Below, piece by piece: positions 55,908 to 64,000 of a stretch of 64,000 bases of DNA. Position 1 is the first letter of the stretch. Each line of letters starts with the position of its first letter. This DNA comes from Bradyrhizobium sp. sGM-13 (GTDB lineage: Bacteria > Pseudomonadota > Alphaproteobacteria > Rhizobiales > Xanthobacteraceae). The notes under the pieces were generated by a model that did not search any database, had not been told where the DNA came from, and saw nothing but the letters and a program-made list of their open reading frames with translations. The DNA lies in contig NZ_JAGWDK010000006.1 in the NCBI RefSeq assembly GCF_018398875.1, positions 186,001 to 250,000 on the forward strand, written 5' to 3'. A program made the position numbers and the translations under genes.

Positions 55908-56706
55908 AGCGGGCCCAACTGACTCTTGACCAGCCGGCTGTTGGTTCGAGCCCTGCATCGCATTGAATTCACTTCATATTTACCGACGGCCGCCAGACCC
56001 GGCTGCGACAGTTAGGTTTGCAGTTGGGAGAAACTGATGCCAGAACGTTCTCAGTCCGCATTGCGCTGACCCCTTTCGAGCTTCCGAATTGCGCTCTCAG
56101 CCGAGTGCCAGATCGCGCGCCAGATAGTGCAAGAATGGCTCCGTCACCGGTGCGATCCGCGTGACCGCGGTGCCGCGCTCGCGCCAAGTTGCGGGGGTCG
56201 AGGGCGATAACGTAATAGAGCAACGCTGAGAACGACGCCGTTCAATTGGTTGAAATCGCGCTCGAGCTGTCGCAAAGTTGATTGCCGGTTTCTGCAGCGA
56301 CCTACTTGACGCTCAGTGTGGTTTCTTCCAGCCAGCCGCGCTCCGTGCTAGGATTCCTGCTTGAGCGCAGTGCGCGCGCAATTCTGCACGCGCCAACGAG
56401 CAGAAATTCCCAGATGGCGGGCGCTATCCATTTTTGGAGCAATTGCGGGCTCAGACCACGATGGCTTCAGATTCCGAACCTACCGTCGTGGCGGACCCAA
56501 TTTGACGTTTGAACCAAGCCAGATGTGAGAAGACAACGGAGTACCTGCATGCGCTGGAGCCGCTCCCTTGACCGCCTTCGGCGACAATGCGGAACGTTGT
56601 GCCCCGTTGCGTTGGAGCCGTCCAATTTGGACCGAGTCGAGATTGGTAGGTGCAGACTACTGCGAAGGCGCGCAAAATTCCCCAGCATCAGTTCTGGAGG
56701 GCTGCG
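55908..56706. other. About 800 bp without a convincing gene
   Basis: Only short frames. A minus-strand stretch near 56100-56200 reads GTAVTRIAPVTEPFLHYLAR followed by a stop, perhaps the tail of a decayed gene; I cannot name it. Confidence 0.3.
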
Positions 56707-57048
56707 ATGGAATATGTTGTCGTCATAGTCGTGATCTTCATTCTGATTGCATGGCTGACTAAATCTCGCGAGGAAAAATCACCTGCACAGAAAGGTATAG
56801 GGGCCTCAGAGCAACCCAATCAAAGCGGCGGCTTGCAGAAACGGAACGATGACATCGTATCGATTGTTGAACCTTTGGGAGACGAGGCCTCAATTCGACG
56901 GAGCTTTCGATCGGTGTTCGCAATGCTAACCGCTGATCGTCAAGCCGCTCTGATAAATTTCTACCGACAACAGCGTGGCGTTGACGAGTTAGAGGCCATG
57001 CAGATCGCAATTTTAGATCGCCAAAACGATGAAGATCGATTTAAGTAG
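56707..57048 (+). CDS. Small protein with N-terminal membrane helix
   Basis: 113 residues from ATG 56707, with GGAGGG seven nucleotides upstream. The open frame extends further, but this start is better. Residues 2-18 (EYVVVIVVIFILIAWLT) form a membrane anchor, followed by a charged linker and a helical cytoplasmic domain (FRSVFAMLTADRQAALINFY). No family recognised. Confidence 0.65.
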   Translation: MEYVVVIVVIFILIAWLTKSREEKSPAQKGIGASEQPNQSGGLQKRNDDIVSIVEPLGDEASIRRSFRSVFAMLTADRQAALINFYRQQRGVDELEAMQIAILDRQNDEDRFK

Positions 57049-57337
57049 TTAAATTTTGAAACCGGCCGATTTGGCTTGGTTAACGCTGCGGCTTGCAGGC
57101 CGTAGCCTGCGCGCACCCGATCGCGTTGGCGATGGTCTATCCGAGGGGCGCATCGGCGCAATGCTGTCGTCCCACGGGACGAACGGCAAGCTGATCTCCA
57201 ACCCGTACTAGCAGTCATCGTGCTACGGCGTGTCTATCCGGAGACGCTTGGCGTTTCGCGCCTAAAGTTACGGACAATCGGTACTCGCGCTCAACAAGTA
57301 CGCGCAAATGACGCACACCTCCCAACACTATTCGGCA

Positions 57338-57433
57338 CAAGTTGATCCGCAGGCCTGGCTGGCTGATGTCCTAGCCCGCATCGCTGACCGTTGCGCTCGT
57401 CGGCAGGTCAAGTTGCTTCACCGGCTGCCGTAG
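57338..57433 (+). pseudogene. IS66-family transposase C-terminal fragment
   Basis: VDPQAWLADVLARIAD is a signature of the C-terminus of IS66 TnpC. The frame continues only briefly and stops at 57433; everything upstream is missing. Confidence 0.6.
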
Positions 57434-57603
57434 GAGCGCGTATGCGTTGTTTTCAGGCCGTCCTTGAGGGATCGCCTTCGGTAGGCCCAAGGCAACAGGG
57501 TCTCTGCTTCTCTAGTTGTTGGTTGGTGTGCCAAGGCTGGATGTCATCGCATGCATCCAAGATGGCGAAGCCGTGTGGAGGTCGCCGTTAACGCGCTCAT
57601 TCT

Positions 57604-58314
57604 TTAGCTCCTGGCGTTCCAGTCTATCAGGATCGTTGCTCTTGCGTCATGGTCCGCGGGCCTTCCTCTGCGCTCCCACTCTGCCAAGATGTGTCGAGGA
57701 GTATGGGTCCGCACATAACGCGAGACCGTCCAGGGAATATCCGGGTTGTAGAACTCGAACCAAGTCGTGAATAGACGAGTCTCAAGACTACGCTGCAGGA
57801 AATTGCCGGCTATGCGGTCGAATGCTTCTCCGTATTCATCCTCGTTGCGTCGGTTAAGCTCATCGATAATTTCTCCCAGGCAAAGCTGAAGGTGACGGGT
57901 AAGCAGCAAACCCTGGAAGATGGCGTCGCGAATTTCGTGCGCGCTCATGGTAGAAGACAGGAGAGCCCGGAACGTACCGATTTCCTGGCCCATGTTGCGA
58001 GCGACCGGCAGTCCCTCCCTGATCAGCCGCACCAGTTCTTCCGTCAGGCGCTCATCACTTGCGCGAACGCAGCATGCCGTTGACTCGATGGCTCCCCAGT
58101 AGCCCCGTTCATCGATGGCACGAGGGTTGCTAGACAGTTCTCCTAGGAATGAGAGAGCGCTCGCGGCCCGGTCACGAGCGTTAGGGCTCGTCGACATGCC
58201 AAAGCACAGGTCGCGCAATTGATCGCACACGTCCGCAACGTCGGTTTCTCCACGAGAATGAGATGCGCGAAGAGCGGTGAGCTTGCGTCCAAATTCGTCC
58301 AGACTCGACGACAT
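57604..58314 (-). CDS. Hypothetical helical protein
   Basis: 236 residues, MSSSLDEFGRKLTALRASHS onward; Asp/Glu/Arg-rich, all-helical, no membrane segment. FNLE-type coiled stretches and a C-terminal DHDARATILIDWNARS tail. No recognised domain. Flanked by gene-poor DNA on both sides. Confidence 0.6.
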   Translation of the reverse strand: MSSSLDEFGRKLTALRASHSRGETDVADVCDQLRDLCFGMSTSPNARDRAASALSFLGELSSNPRAIDERGYWGAIESTACCVRASDERLTEELVRLIREGLPVARNMGQEIGTFRALLSSTMSAHEIRDAIFQGLLLTRHLQLCLGEIIDELNRRNEDEYGEAFDRIAGNFLQRSLETRLFTTWFEFYNPDIPWTVSRYVRTHTPRHILAEWERRGRPADHDARATILIDWNARS

Positions 58315-59852
58315 CTGATTGCCATCCCATAGATGGCGGCATCGTACCAGATCGGGCCAAGTCTGCCTATGCTGTTCCCAAGCACCGCCCGTCGCGCGTT
58401 TTAGTGATTACAGCTTATGGCGCGGCACTGCCCTAGGCAGAAGCGATACTCACGCCGAGCAAGATTCTGCACATTCGTTTGCATCAGGAATCCCTTAACA
58501 GCTTCGAACGTATGGGCTCCCCCCACTTCGTGCGATCAGTCCCCGGATCATTGCGACGCCTGGCAGCCACTCATCCCGCGCAAATCGGCCGGGCAACTTG
58601 AGTCAGTCGCCGCATTCTACAATCCCGAAGGTTGGTATCTCGAAGAATCCGCCCCGCACACCTAGAGACCTTGCGTAAGCTTCCGCATTCTTTGGGTCAT
58701 TCACTTCACGGTTTCCAGCAGAATTGATCGTGCGTTAAGTTCACAAGTCCACAGGCTTCGTTCCACTTCGGCACTCGCGCTCGAGTCGAAGTGGCGCATA
58801 GCAGGATCGCTGCGGTGGACGCCGTTCATACAAACGGCTTCGGATCATTGTCTAGCGCTGTGCGTTCTACTGTTGCGCTGTCTGCTACATTGCCGCTCTC
58901 TGAGGACACGCTGGCACTTGCTCATCGCAAGATGTCGGCAGGCCCGATGCCCCAATGCGGGTTGCTTCGGGCTCCTTGCTACCGCAAGCTGCTGCGCAGA
59001 AGGCAACAAGCTTGCATATCGAGAGCTACCGAGACGCCGCCACATATTCCGGGCTTGGTTTCAAAAAATACCGGACCCGTCCTGTTCCAGGAAAGATTTT
59101 TGCTACTTGGCAAGGCCAGACCCCGAACGATCTTCGTGGAAGTGAACACCGTTATCGCGGATGAGCAACAGACCCATTCAAACATGAGTGTGCCGACGAA
59201 AGGGCTGCGTACGTGCGCCCCGTATTGAGTTAGTGACGCTCAGCCGAGAAGCCGTCTTTAGACGGCTTTGAACGGAAATCGTTACTACGGGGTTCAAGTT
59301 GAGGGAGCGAAATACGGCGTTGGCTTCGGATCTGCCCTCGCCATATCCTACACTGCCGATCTCTCGATACTTTCGGCAATCATCCACGGCATCTTGGGCT
59401 GGATGTATGTGATTTACGACGCACTGTTTCGGTCATGTTCACCTCACCATCAACACCTCGTAACCCTGATGCAGATCGCCGATCGACTGAGCGGTCATTT
59501 GGCAGGCCGACGAGAGGCGGCTAGTTGCGCGGGTCCGGCCGAAGCCAAGTAGAAGGTCTCCTTCCAAGGGTTAGGAACCGACACACGATGGCTCGCATGC
59601 ATGGGGCGAACGAACTCGCCAACTTCAACAAGGGCGATCGTGCATCATCCTATTGGTGGACGTCGGCACATTTGCTTGGTACAAAGGGCCAATTCGGTGT
59701 GGTTCTAAGCTTTTGATTTTGCTTCAATTTGCGGTGTTGGAGGACAATCCTTTCCTGGGCACCATTGCCCTTGCCCGAGCGAGTTGAGATGCCGGCTGGC
59801 GCCAGACCCCGGGGCGATGGATGCTCACCTGCAGTGGCGATATGTTGCTGAC
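58315..59852. other. About 1.5 kb without a convincing gene
   Basis: Frames at 58791-59228 (145 codons) and a few shorter ones lack good starts and read like noise. No RNA gene, array or large repeat seen. Possibly decayed DNA. Confidence 0.35.
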
Positions 59853-60095
59853 CTATGCCGTCGGATCCGGATCGGATGCCGTCGTGTGTCCGTCCGGACC
59901 ACGACTGAACACGCCGTAATTGCTCGACTTCGCCCCGTCGCCATCGGCTGCCTGCGCCGTCAGCCCAAGTTTCAGGAGTTCGCGAACGGCCGCTGCCCGC
60001 GTCGGCATGCGGTGTTTGAAGCGGAAATCGTCAATTGCGGTCAGTTCATCCGGCGAAAGCATGACCTGCAATCGTTCATCGCGGATATCGGACAT
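59853..60095 (-). CDS. Small ribbon-helix-helix-like protein
   Basis: 80 residues from ATG 60095 (MSDIRDERLQVMLSPDELTA), chosen over 60131. RLQVMLSPDELTAIDDFRF with RAAAVRELLKLGL is the strand-helix-helix layout of RHH (MetJ/Arc-like) DNA-binding proteins. A conserved-looking SSNYGVFS follows; I recall near-identical proteins in other Bradyrhizobium. No toxin partner is adjacent. Role probably transcriptional repression. Confidence 0.75.
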   Translation of the reverse strand: MSDIRDERLQVMLSPDELTAIDDFRFKHRMPTRAAAVRELLKLGLTAQAADGDGAKSSNYGVFSRGPDGHTTASDPDPTA

Positions 60096-60267
60096 CGCTG
60101 CGACCCAAACTGAGCTGATTGAGTAATCCACTCAATGCGCGTGACCGGCGCAGGTTCCAGCAATGGAGATTCAGGAGCTAAGTTAGCTAATTACACCAGT
60201 AAAAACAATGTGTTACAGGTTGATTTAGCGTCTGCGCCGGCGCATAATTTGGTCTTGGAGAATGGCC

Positions 60268-60426
60268 ATGACCGAGAACGTCAAGCTGCCGCGCAAGCTG
60301 TCCGAAGAGCGGGAACCGCCACCGCCGCGCCGGCCGAGCCATGCGGACGTCATTGAAAATCTCGACCGTTGGGCCAACAGTCCGGAGCTTCAGCCGCCGA
60401 AATCACCCGACGAGAAGACGGGCTAA
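60268..60426 (+). CDS. Small Pro-rich hypothetical protein
   Basis: 52 residues from ATG 60268 (GGAG eight nt upstream). MTENVKLPRKLSEEREPPPP then RRPSHADVIENLDRWANSPE. Highly charged, Pro-rich, likely disordered. An ATG two codons upstream (60262) is too close to the ribosome-binding site. No function known. Confidence 0.5.
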   Translation: MTENVKLPRKLSEEREPPPPRRPSHADVIENLDRWANSPELQPPKSPDEKTG

Positions 60427-60612
60427 TCCGCCCTGACCTCCGGCAGCGGGCATACGTCGCCATGCACGAAGCGGGCGATGGCCTGAGTGGCGGACAAAAT
60501 CACGGCGAACTCCGCAATTCCCGCCGTATAAGCCATGCCCAGCCGCTCGCCTCCGGCGGTTTCGGGCGCTAGTGTTTCCGTCGAATCGACTGAAGACACG
60601 AGGCTTCCCTTC

Positions 60613-61227
60613 ATGACAATCCGCCTGCATCGTGGCGACCTGCCCGATCTGTCCCGTTACAAGGATTCGGTGGCGATCGATACCGAGACCATGGGGCTCA
60701 ATCCGCATCGTGACCGGCTCTGCGTGGTGCAGATGTCGAGCGGAGATGGCAGCGCTGATGTCATCCAGATCCCGAAAGGCCACACCGACGCGCCGAACCT
60801 GAAGGCGCTGCTCGCCAATCCCGCCATCACGAAGATCTTTCACTTCGCCCGCTTCGATGTCGCCGTGCTCTACAACACCTTCGGCGTGATGCCGCAGCCG
60901 GTCTATTGCACCAAGATCGCCTCGCGGCTGAGCCGCACCTATACCGACCGCCACGGCCTGAAGGACCTGGTGCGCGAGCTGCTCAACATCGATCTATCGA
61001 AGCAACAGCAGTCGAGCGACTGGGGATCAGAGAGTCTGAGCGAGGCGCAGCTCGCCTATGCCGCGTCCGACGTGCTGCATCTGCATGGCCTTCGCGAGCG
61101 GCTCGATGCCATGCTGGCGCGCGAGGGGCGCACAGCGATGGCGCAGGCCTGTTTTGACTTCCTGCCGACCCGGGCAAAACTCGATCTCGGCGGCTGGGAG
61201 GCCGAGGACATCTTCGCGCATTCGTGA
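60613..61227 (+). CDS. RNase D-like 3'-5' exonuclease
   Basis: 204 residues. DEDD exonuclease motifs: I AIDTETMGLNPHRD (D-x-E), II ITKIFHFARFDVAVL (H-x-A-x-x-D), III LAYAASDVLHLHGL (Y-x-x-x-D). It lacks the HRDC domain of full RNase D, matching the short alphaproteobacterial form (about 200 residues). Acts on RNA 3' ends, for example tRNA trimming. ATG 60613 fits the family start. Located just upstream of the lpt genes as in other Bradyrhizobium. Confidence 0.93.
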   Translation: MTIRLHRGDLPDLSRYKDSVAIDTETMGLNPHRDRLCVVQMSSGDGSADVIQIPKGHTDAPNLKALLANPAITKIFHFARFDVAVLYNTFGVMPQPVYCTKIASRLSRTYTDRHGLKDLVRELLNIDLSKQQQSSDWGSESLSEAQLAYAASDVLHLHGLRERLDAMLAREGRTAMAQACFDFLPTRAKLDLGGWEAEDIFAHS

Positions 61228-61420
61228 TGCGTGCCCCGGATGCTGCGCAGCGCCATAAGCGCGTTTACGCGCGTCTTCGAAGCACTATGGTGATGCGCTG
61301 CTGAGCCGGGCCTGTCTCCGCACGTCGGGCGCTGGATCCCGGCTCTGCGGAGCAGCGCGAAGAACGCTGCACCGCGTCCGGGACACGGTCAAATAATCCG
61401 CTTCCGCCCCGTTTCGGTCA
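61228..61420. repeat. REP-like intergenic palindromic element
   Basis: gtgccccggatgctgcgcag near 61231 is a mismatched inverted copy of gcaccgcgtccgggacac near 61369-61386, enclosing GC-rich inverted segments. This pattern is typical of the repeated extragenic elements of Bradyrhizobium. It lies between the exonuclease and lptC. Confidence 0.55.
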
Positions 61421-61500
61421 CACTCATCGCGAGTGTCCGGGCTGCATAATCCCGCGATTGCGGGTAGGATGGCGCTCTCTTGGGCGTCTTTGGAGCCGCG

Positions 61501-62232
61501 GTGAACTCGTTACAGAACCCAGCCTTTGCCACCGGAATGGAGGCCCGCTTCGCTGCGGCCGCCCGTCACAGCCGGATGGTGCGGGTGCTGCGGGTCGCGG
61601 TTCCGGCAGCCGTGCTGCTGGCCATGGCCGGGATCGTCGCGATCTCGGTCTTTAATCCGTTCCGCATCACGGGGCTCTCGAAGCTGCCGGTCGACATGGG
61701 CAATCTCGTCGTGTCAGGCACCAAGATCACCATGGAAACGCCGCACCTTGCCGGCTTCTCCACCGACCAGCGCCCATACGATTTGTGGGCCAAGGCAGCG
61801 ATCCAGGATCTGACCAACCCCGATCACGTCGAACTCCAGACGCTGCGGGCCAAGGTCATGATGGAGGACAAGAGCACCGTGACGATGGATGCCCGCACGG
61901 GATTTTTCGACAGCAAGCAGCAGATGCTCGACCTGCGAAAGGACATCTTCCTGCAATCCTCCACCGGCTACGAGGCGAAGCTGTCGCAGGCCTATGTCGA
62001 CATCAACAAGGGCACGGTGACGTCGGACGAGCATGTCGACGTCAAATTGCTGAACGGGACGCTGACCGCCGATCGGCTCAGGATCATCAACAGCGGCGAG
62101 ATCGTGCGCTTCGAAGGCAATGTCGTGATGAACCTGATCATGGAAAGCCCTCCGGCACCTGAGCCTGAGCCCGAGCCGCAGCCAGCGCCGAAGACGCGGT
62201 CCATCAGCGGCAAGTCCGCCAACACGAAATGA
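61501..62232 (+). CDS. lptC: LPS transport periplasmic protein LptC
   Basis: 243 residues from GTG 61501, with GGAG six nt upstream; the family begins with a similar NSxQNPA peptide. One N-terminal membrane anchor about 30-52 (VLRVAVPAAVLLAMAGIVAI), then the beta-jellyroll OstA-like domain (RPYDLWAKAAIQDLTNPDHV; SDEHVDVKLLNGTLTADRLR), and a Pro/Glu/Lys C-terminal tail. LptC bridges the LptB2FG extractor and LptA in the periplasm during LPS export. The stop overlaps lptA by 4 nt. Confidence 0.93.
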   Translation: MNSLQNPAFATGMEARFAAAARHSRMVRVLRVAVPAAVLLAMAGIVAISVFNPFRITGLSKLPVDMGNLVVSGTKITMETPHLAGFSTDQRPYDLWAKAAIQDLTNPDHVELQTLRAKVMMEDKSTVTMDARTGFFDSKQQMLDLRKDIFLQSSTGYEAKLSQAYVDINKGTVTSDEHVDVKLLNGTLTADRLRIINSGEIVRFEGNVVMNLIMESPPAPEPEPEPQPAPKTRSISGKSANTK

Positions 62233-62912
62233 TATCTATGATGCAGTTGTTCTCGCGCAGGTTTGCGGCCGTAGCACTTGTGCTCGCGTTGACCGCCTCC
62301 GATGGCGCCTTCGCGCAGGGCGCCATGTCGGGCGTGCCGAATGCGATGCAGGGCTTTTCGCAAAATCGCGATCAGCCGATTCAAATCGAGGCGGCGTCGC
62401 TCGAGATGCGCGACAAGAAAAAAGAGGCGACCTTTTCCGGAAACGTGAAGGTCGTGCAGGGCGACACCACCATGACCTCGAAGTCGCTGGTGGTGTTTTA
62501 CGACTCCGGTCCGGCATCGGACGCGCCGCCCGCCGCACCCAAGGGATCGAAATCCGCGTCGATGCAGTCCGCGAGCCCCGGGCCTGGCGGCAGCTCGTCT
62601 ATCCGCCGGCTCGAAGCCAAGGGCTCCGTCGTGGTCACGCAGAAGGACCAGGTTGTGACCGGCGAGACTGCGATTTTCGACACGCGGGCCAACCTCATCA
62701 CCATGGTGGGCGGGGTCGTGCTGACCCAGTGCAAGAACGTGCTCAAGGGTGACCGCCTCAAGGTCGACATGACGACCGGCGTGTCGCGCGTCGAATCCGA
62801 CAGCGGCAAGGTGCAGGGCATGTTCATCCAGGGAGAGAATTGCGGGGCGGGATCGGGCGGGTCGAAGCCTGCTCCGGTTCAGATACCCTCGCTGATCCCT
62901 GGTAAAAAATAA
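62229..62912 (+). CDS. lptA: LPS transport protein LptA
   Basis: 227 residues with a signal peptide (AAVALVLALTASDGAFAQ). OstA beta-jellyroll repeats: IQIEAASLEMRDKKKEATFS, GNVKVVQGDTTMTSKSLVV and GSVVVTQKDQVVTGETAIFD. LptA polymers form the periplasmic bridge for LPS. The Ala/Pro/Ser insert in the middle and a C-terminal extension are usual in Rhizobiales. ATGA overlap with lptC. Confidence 0.93.
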   Translation: MISMMQLFSRRFAAVALVLALTASDGAFAQGAMSGVPNAMQGFSQNRDQPIQIEAASLEMRDKKKEATFSGNVKVVQGDTTMTSKSLVVFYDSGPASDAPPAAPKGSKSASMQSASPGPGGSSSIRRLEAKGSVVVTQKDQVVTGETAIFDTRANLITMVGGVVLTQCKNVLKGDRLKVDMTTGVSRVESDSGKVQGMFIQGENCGAGSGGSKPAPVQIPSLIPGKK

Positions 62913-63108
62913 GCCAGATCAGCGTCTTAAAGATTATTTGGGCCTGTCACGGTTGAAGCTGGTAGCGCGAGCCTGTATTTACACAGGGTAGGGCGCACGG
63001 CGGGGTGTTTCGCTGGGCAGGGACATCCATTCATTCATGGTTCGCTAGCGAAGCGATTCGCCGGCGGGCGCGTCGCGGAATCACCGTGAAAGGCTTAAGC
63101 GAAGCGGG

Positions 63109-64000
63109 ATGGTGGATTTACTCGGCATGTTCCGTCGACGCCCCGCGAAACGCGGCCCTGTAGGCTTTGCGCGTTCGCGCGAGGACATCACGGCGCTCGG
63201 CGATTCCTTCGGCGACATGCTGGCAAGCCCGGTGCGCGATGCGCCGCCAATGGCCCGTTCGGCTTCGCTGCCCGGGCTGCAATTGCCGCAGCCTGAGCCC
63301 CACGTCGAACCCCGCGAGGAGAGAGCGCGTTCACGGGCACAGGCGCCCCGCGCCAAGGCCAATGGCGGCGAAGCGCCACGCCTCGTCAAGCGGCCCGGCT
63401 TTCTCGCTGTGCACAGCGTGGAAAAGAGTTTTGGCACGCGGCAAGTGGTGCGCGGCGTCAGCATCTATGTTCGCCGCGGCGAGGCGGTCGGCTTGCTCGG
63501 CCCGAACGGCGCCGGCAAGACCACCGTGTTCTACATGATCACCGGCCTGATCAAGGCGGATCGCGGCGCCATCGAACTCGATGGTCACGACGTAACGCAA
63601 CTGCCGATGTATCAGCGCGCGCGGCTCGGCATCGGTTATCTGCCGCAGGAAGCCTCGATCTTTCGCGGCCTCACCGTCGAACAGAATATTCGCGCCGTGC
63701 TTGAGGTCGTTGAGCCCAATCGCAAGAAGCGGGAGGCCGAACTCAATTCGCTGCTCGACGAATTCAACATCACGCGCTTGCGCAAATCGCCATCGATCGC
63801 GCTCTCCGGCGGCGAGCGCCGCCGCGTCGAAATTGCGCGCGCGCTGGCGACGCGTCCGAACTACATGCTGCTGGACGAGCCCTTTGCCGGCATCGATCCG
63901 ATCGCGGTCGGCGACATTCAGGACCTGGTCCGCCACCTCACCAACCGCGGCATCGGCGTCCTGATCACCGACCACAATGTGCGCGAAACGCTCGGCCTCA
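63109..64000 (+). CDS. lptB: LPS export ATPase LptB (cut by window end)
   Basis: At least 297 residues, continuing past 64000. About 95 N-terminal residues (Pro/Arg/Ala-rich, [20 protein letters not shown]) precede the ABC domain. Domain motifs: Walker [22 protein letters not shown]-loop [16 protein letters not shown] signature [15 protein letters not shown], Walker [15 protein letters not shown]-loop LITDHN. LptB powers LPS extraction with LptFG. The N-terminal extension, compared with E. coli LptB (about 240 residues), is characteristic of Bradyrhizobium-type proteins. A separate promoter is likely, as 196 bp separate it from lptA. Confidence 0.95.
   Translation, partial: MVDLLGMFRRRPAKRGPVGFARSREDITALGDSFGDMLASPVRDAPPMARSASLPGLQLPQPEPHVEPREERARSRAQAPRAKANGGEAPRLVKRPGFLAVHSVEKSFGTRQVVRGVSIYVRRGEAVGLLGPNGAGKTTVFYMITGLIKADRGAIELDGHDVTQLPMYQRARLGIGYLPQEASIFRGLTVEQNIRAVLEVVEPNRKKREAELNSLLDEFNITRLRKSPSIALSGGERRRVEIARALATRPNYMLLDEPFAGIDPIAVGDIQDLVRHLTNRGIGVLITDHNVRETLGL

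Noticed and set aside
60423..60614. 63-residue minus-strand ORF with a hydrophobic segment upstream of the exonuclease gene
   Set aside because: Overlaps the ATG of the exonuclease gene and the end of a plus-strand small gene; no ribosome-binding site found. It remains a weak possibility.
1..64000. CRISPR arrays, rRNA or tRNA genes, riboswitches
   Set aside because: None seen on reading; no regularly spaced repeats and no convincing structured RNA. This is not a substitute for a covariance-model search.

Overview
The window looks like chromosomal DNA of an alphaproteobacterium close to Bradyrhizobium. The evidence is high GC, an lptC-lptA-lptB run with an RNase D-like gene just upstream at the right end, and many small hypothetical proteins of types I associate with Bradyrhizobium genomes (from memory, not a search). 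Only the last 4 kb (60.6-64 kb) looks like core genome. The rest is a large accessory region assembled from several events.

Layout. 0-1.6 kb: a hypothetical gene open to the window edge, a frameshifted small gene and a terminator. 1.6-8.7 kb (minus): a secreted SpvB/FG-GAP/RHS protein of 2360 aa. 9.1-12 kb: an IS5-type fragment, a small gene with an in-frame amber codon, then a minus-strand phage-type operon with an AlpA-like regulator. 12-14.3 kb: a 5'-truncated SNF2-type helicase and a companion gene. 14.7-16.8 kb: seven tightly packed, mostly overlapping small genes including an SRAP (HMCES/YedK) protein. 17.5-19 kb: a LigD-type ATP-dependent DNA ligase between two small genes. 19.3-24.6 kb: a second RHS protein. 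25.3-26.7 kb: a tyrosine recombinase whose catalytic Tyr codon appears to be Cys. 27.2-28.2 kb: a zinc-ribbon gene and a basic-protein gene between two imperfect direct repeats. 28.2-34.1 kb: a broken transposase, a 688-aa protein of unknown function, and an IS21-type element (31557-33648) with a 6-bp target duplication. That element splits a MazG-like gene which can be rejoined exactly in silico.

The most interesting part is 34.56-54.98 kb. A minus-strand run of nine genes, most of them large (51310 down to 34558; gaps of 23 bp or less, several stop/start overlaps), is opposed by a divergent 1178-aa gene. The run encodes, in order: a 366-aa protein; a 1307-aa P-loop GTPase-like protein; a one-membrane-segment coiled-coil protein; a 540-aa protein; a ClpB/ClpV-like double AAA+ ATPase; a 1216-aa protein; a 331-aa beta-rich protein; a 481-aa protein with a spike-like C-terminal repeat; and a 72-aa protein. 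The mixture resembles a type VI secretion or contractile injection locus in outline (ClpV-like unfoldase, large GTPase, membrane anchor, possible spike), but I see no sheath, Hcp/tube or canonical TssK/TssM signature. I recognise no described system. It is the best candidate for an undescribed multiprotein machine or conflict system here.

55-60 kb holds scattered hypothetical genes and transposase fragments (IS3-, IS66-like), with long stretches where I see no gene. Starts were chosen by Shine-Dalgarno spacing and translational coupling where possible. All family assignments are from reading motifs, without database searches.
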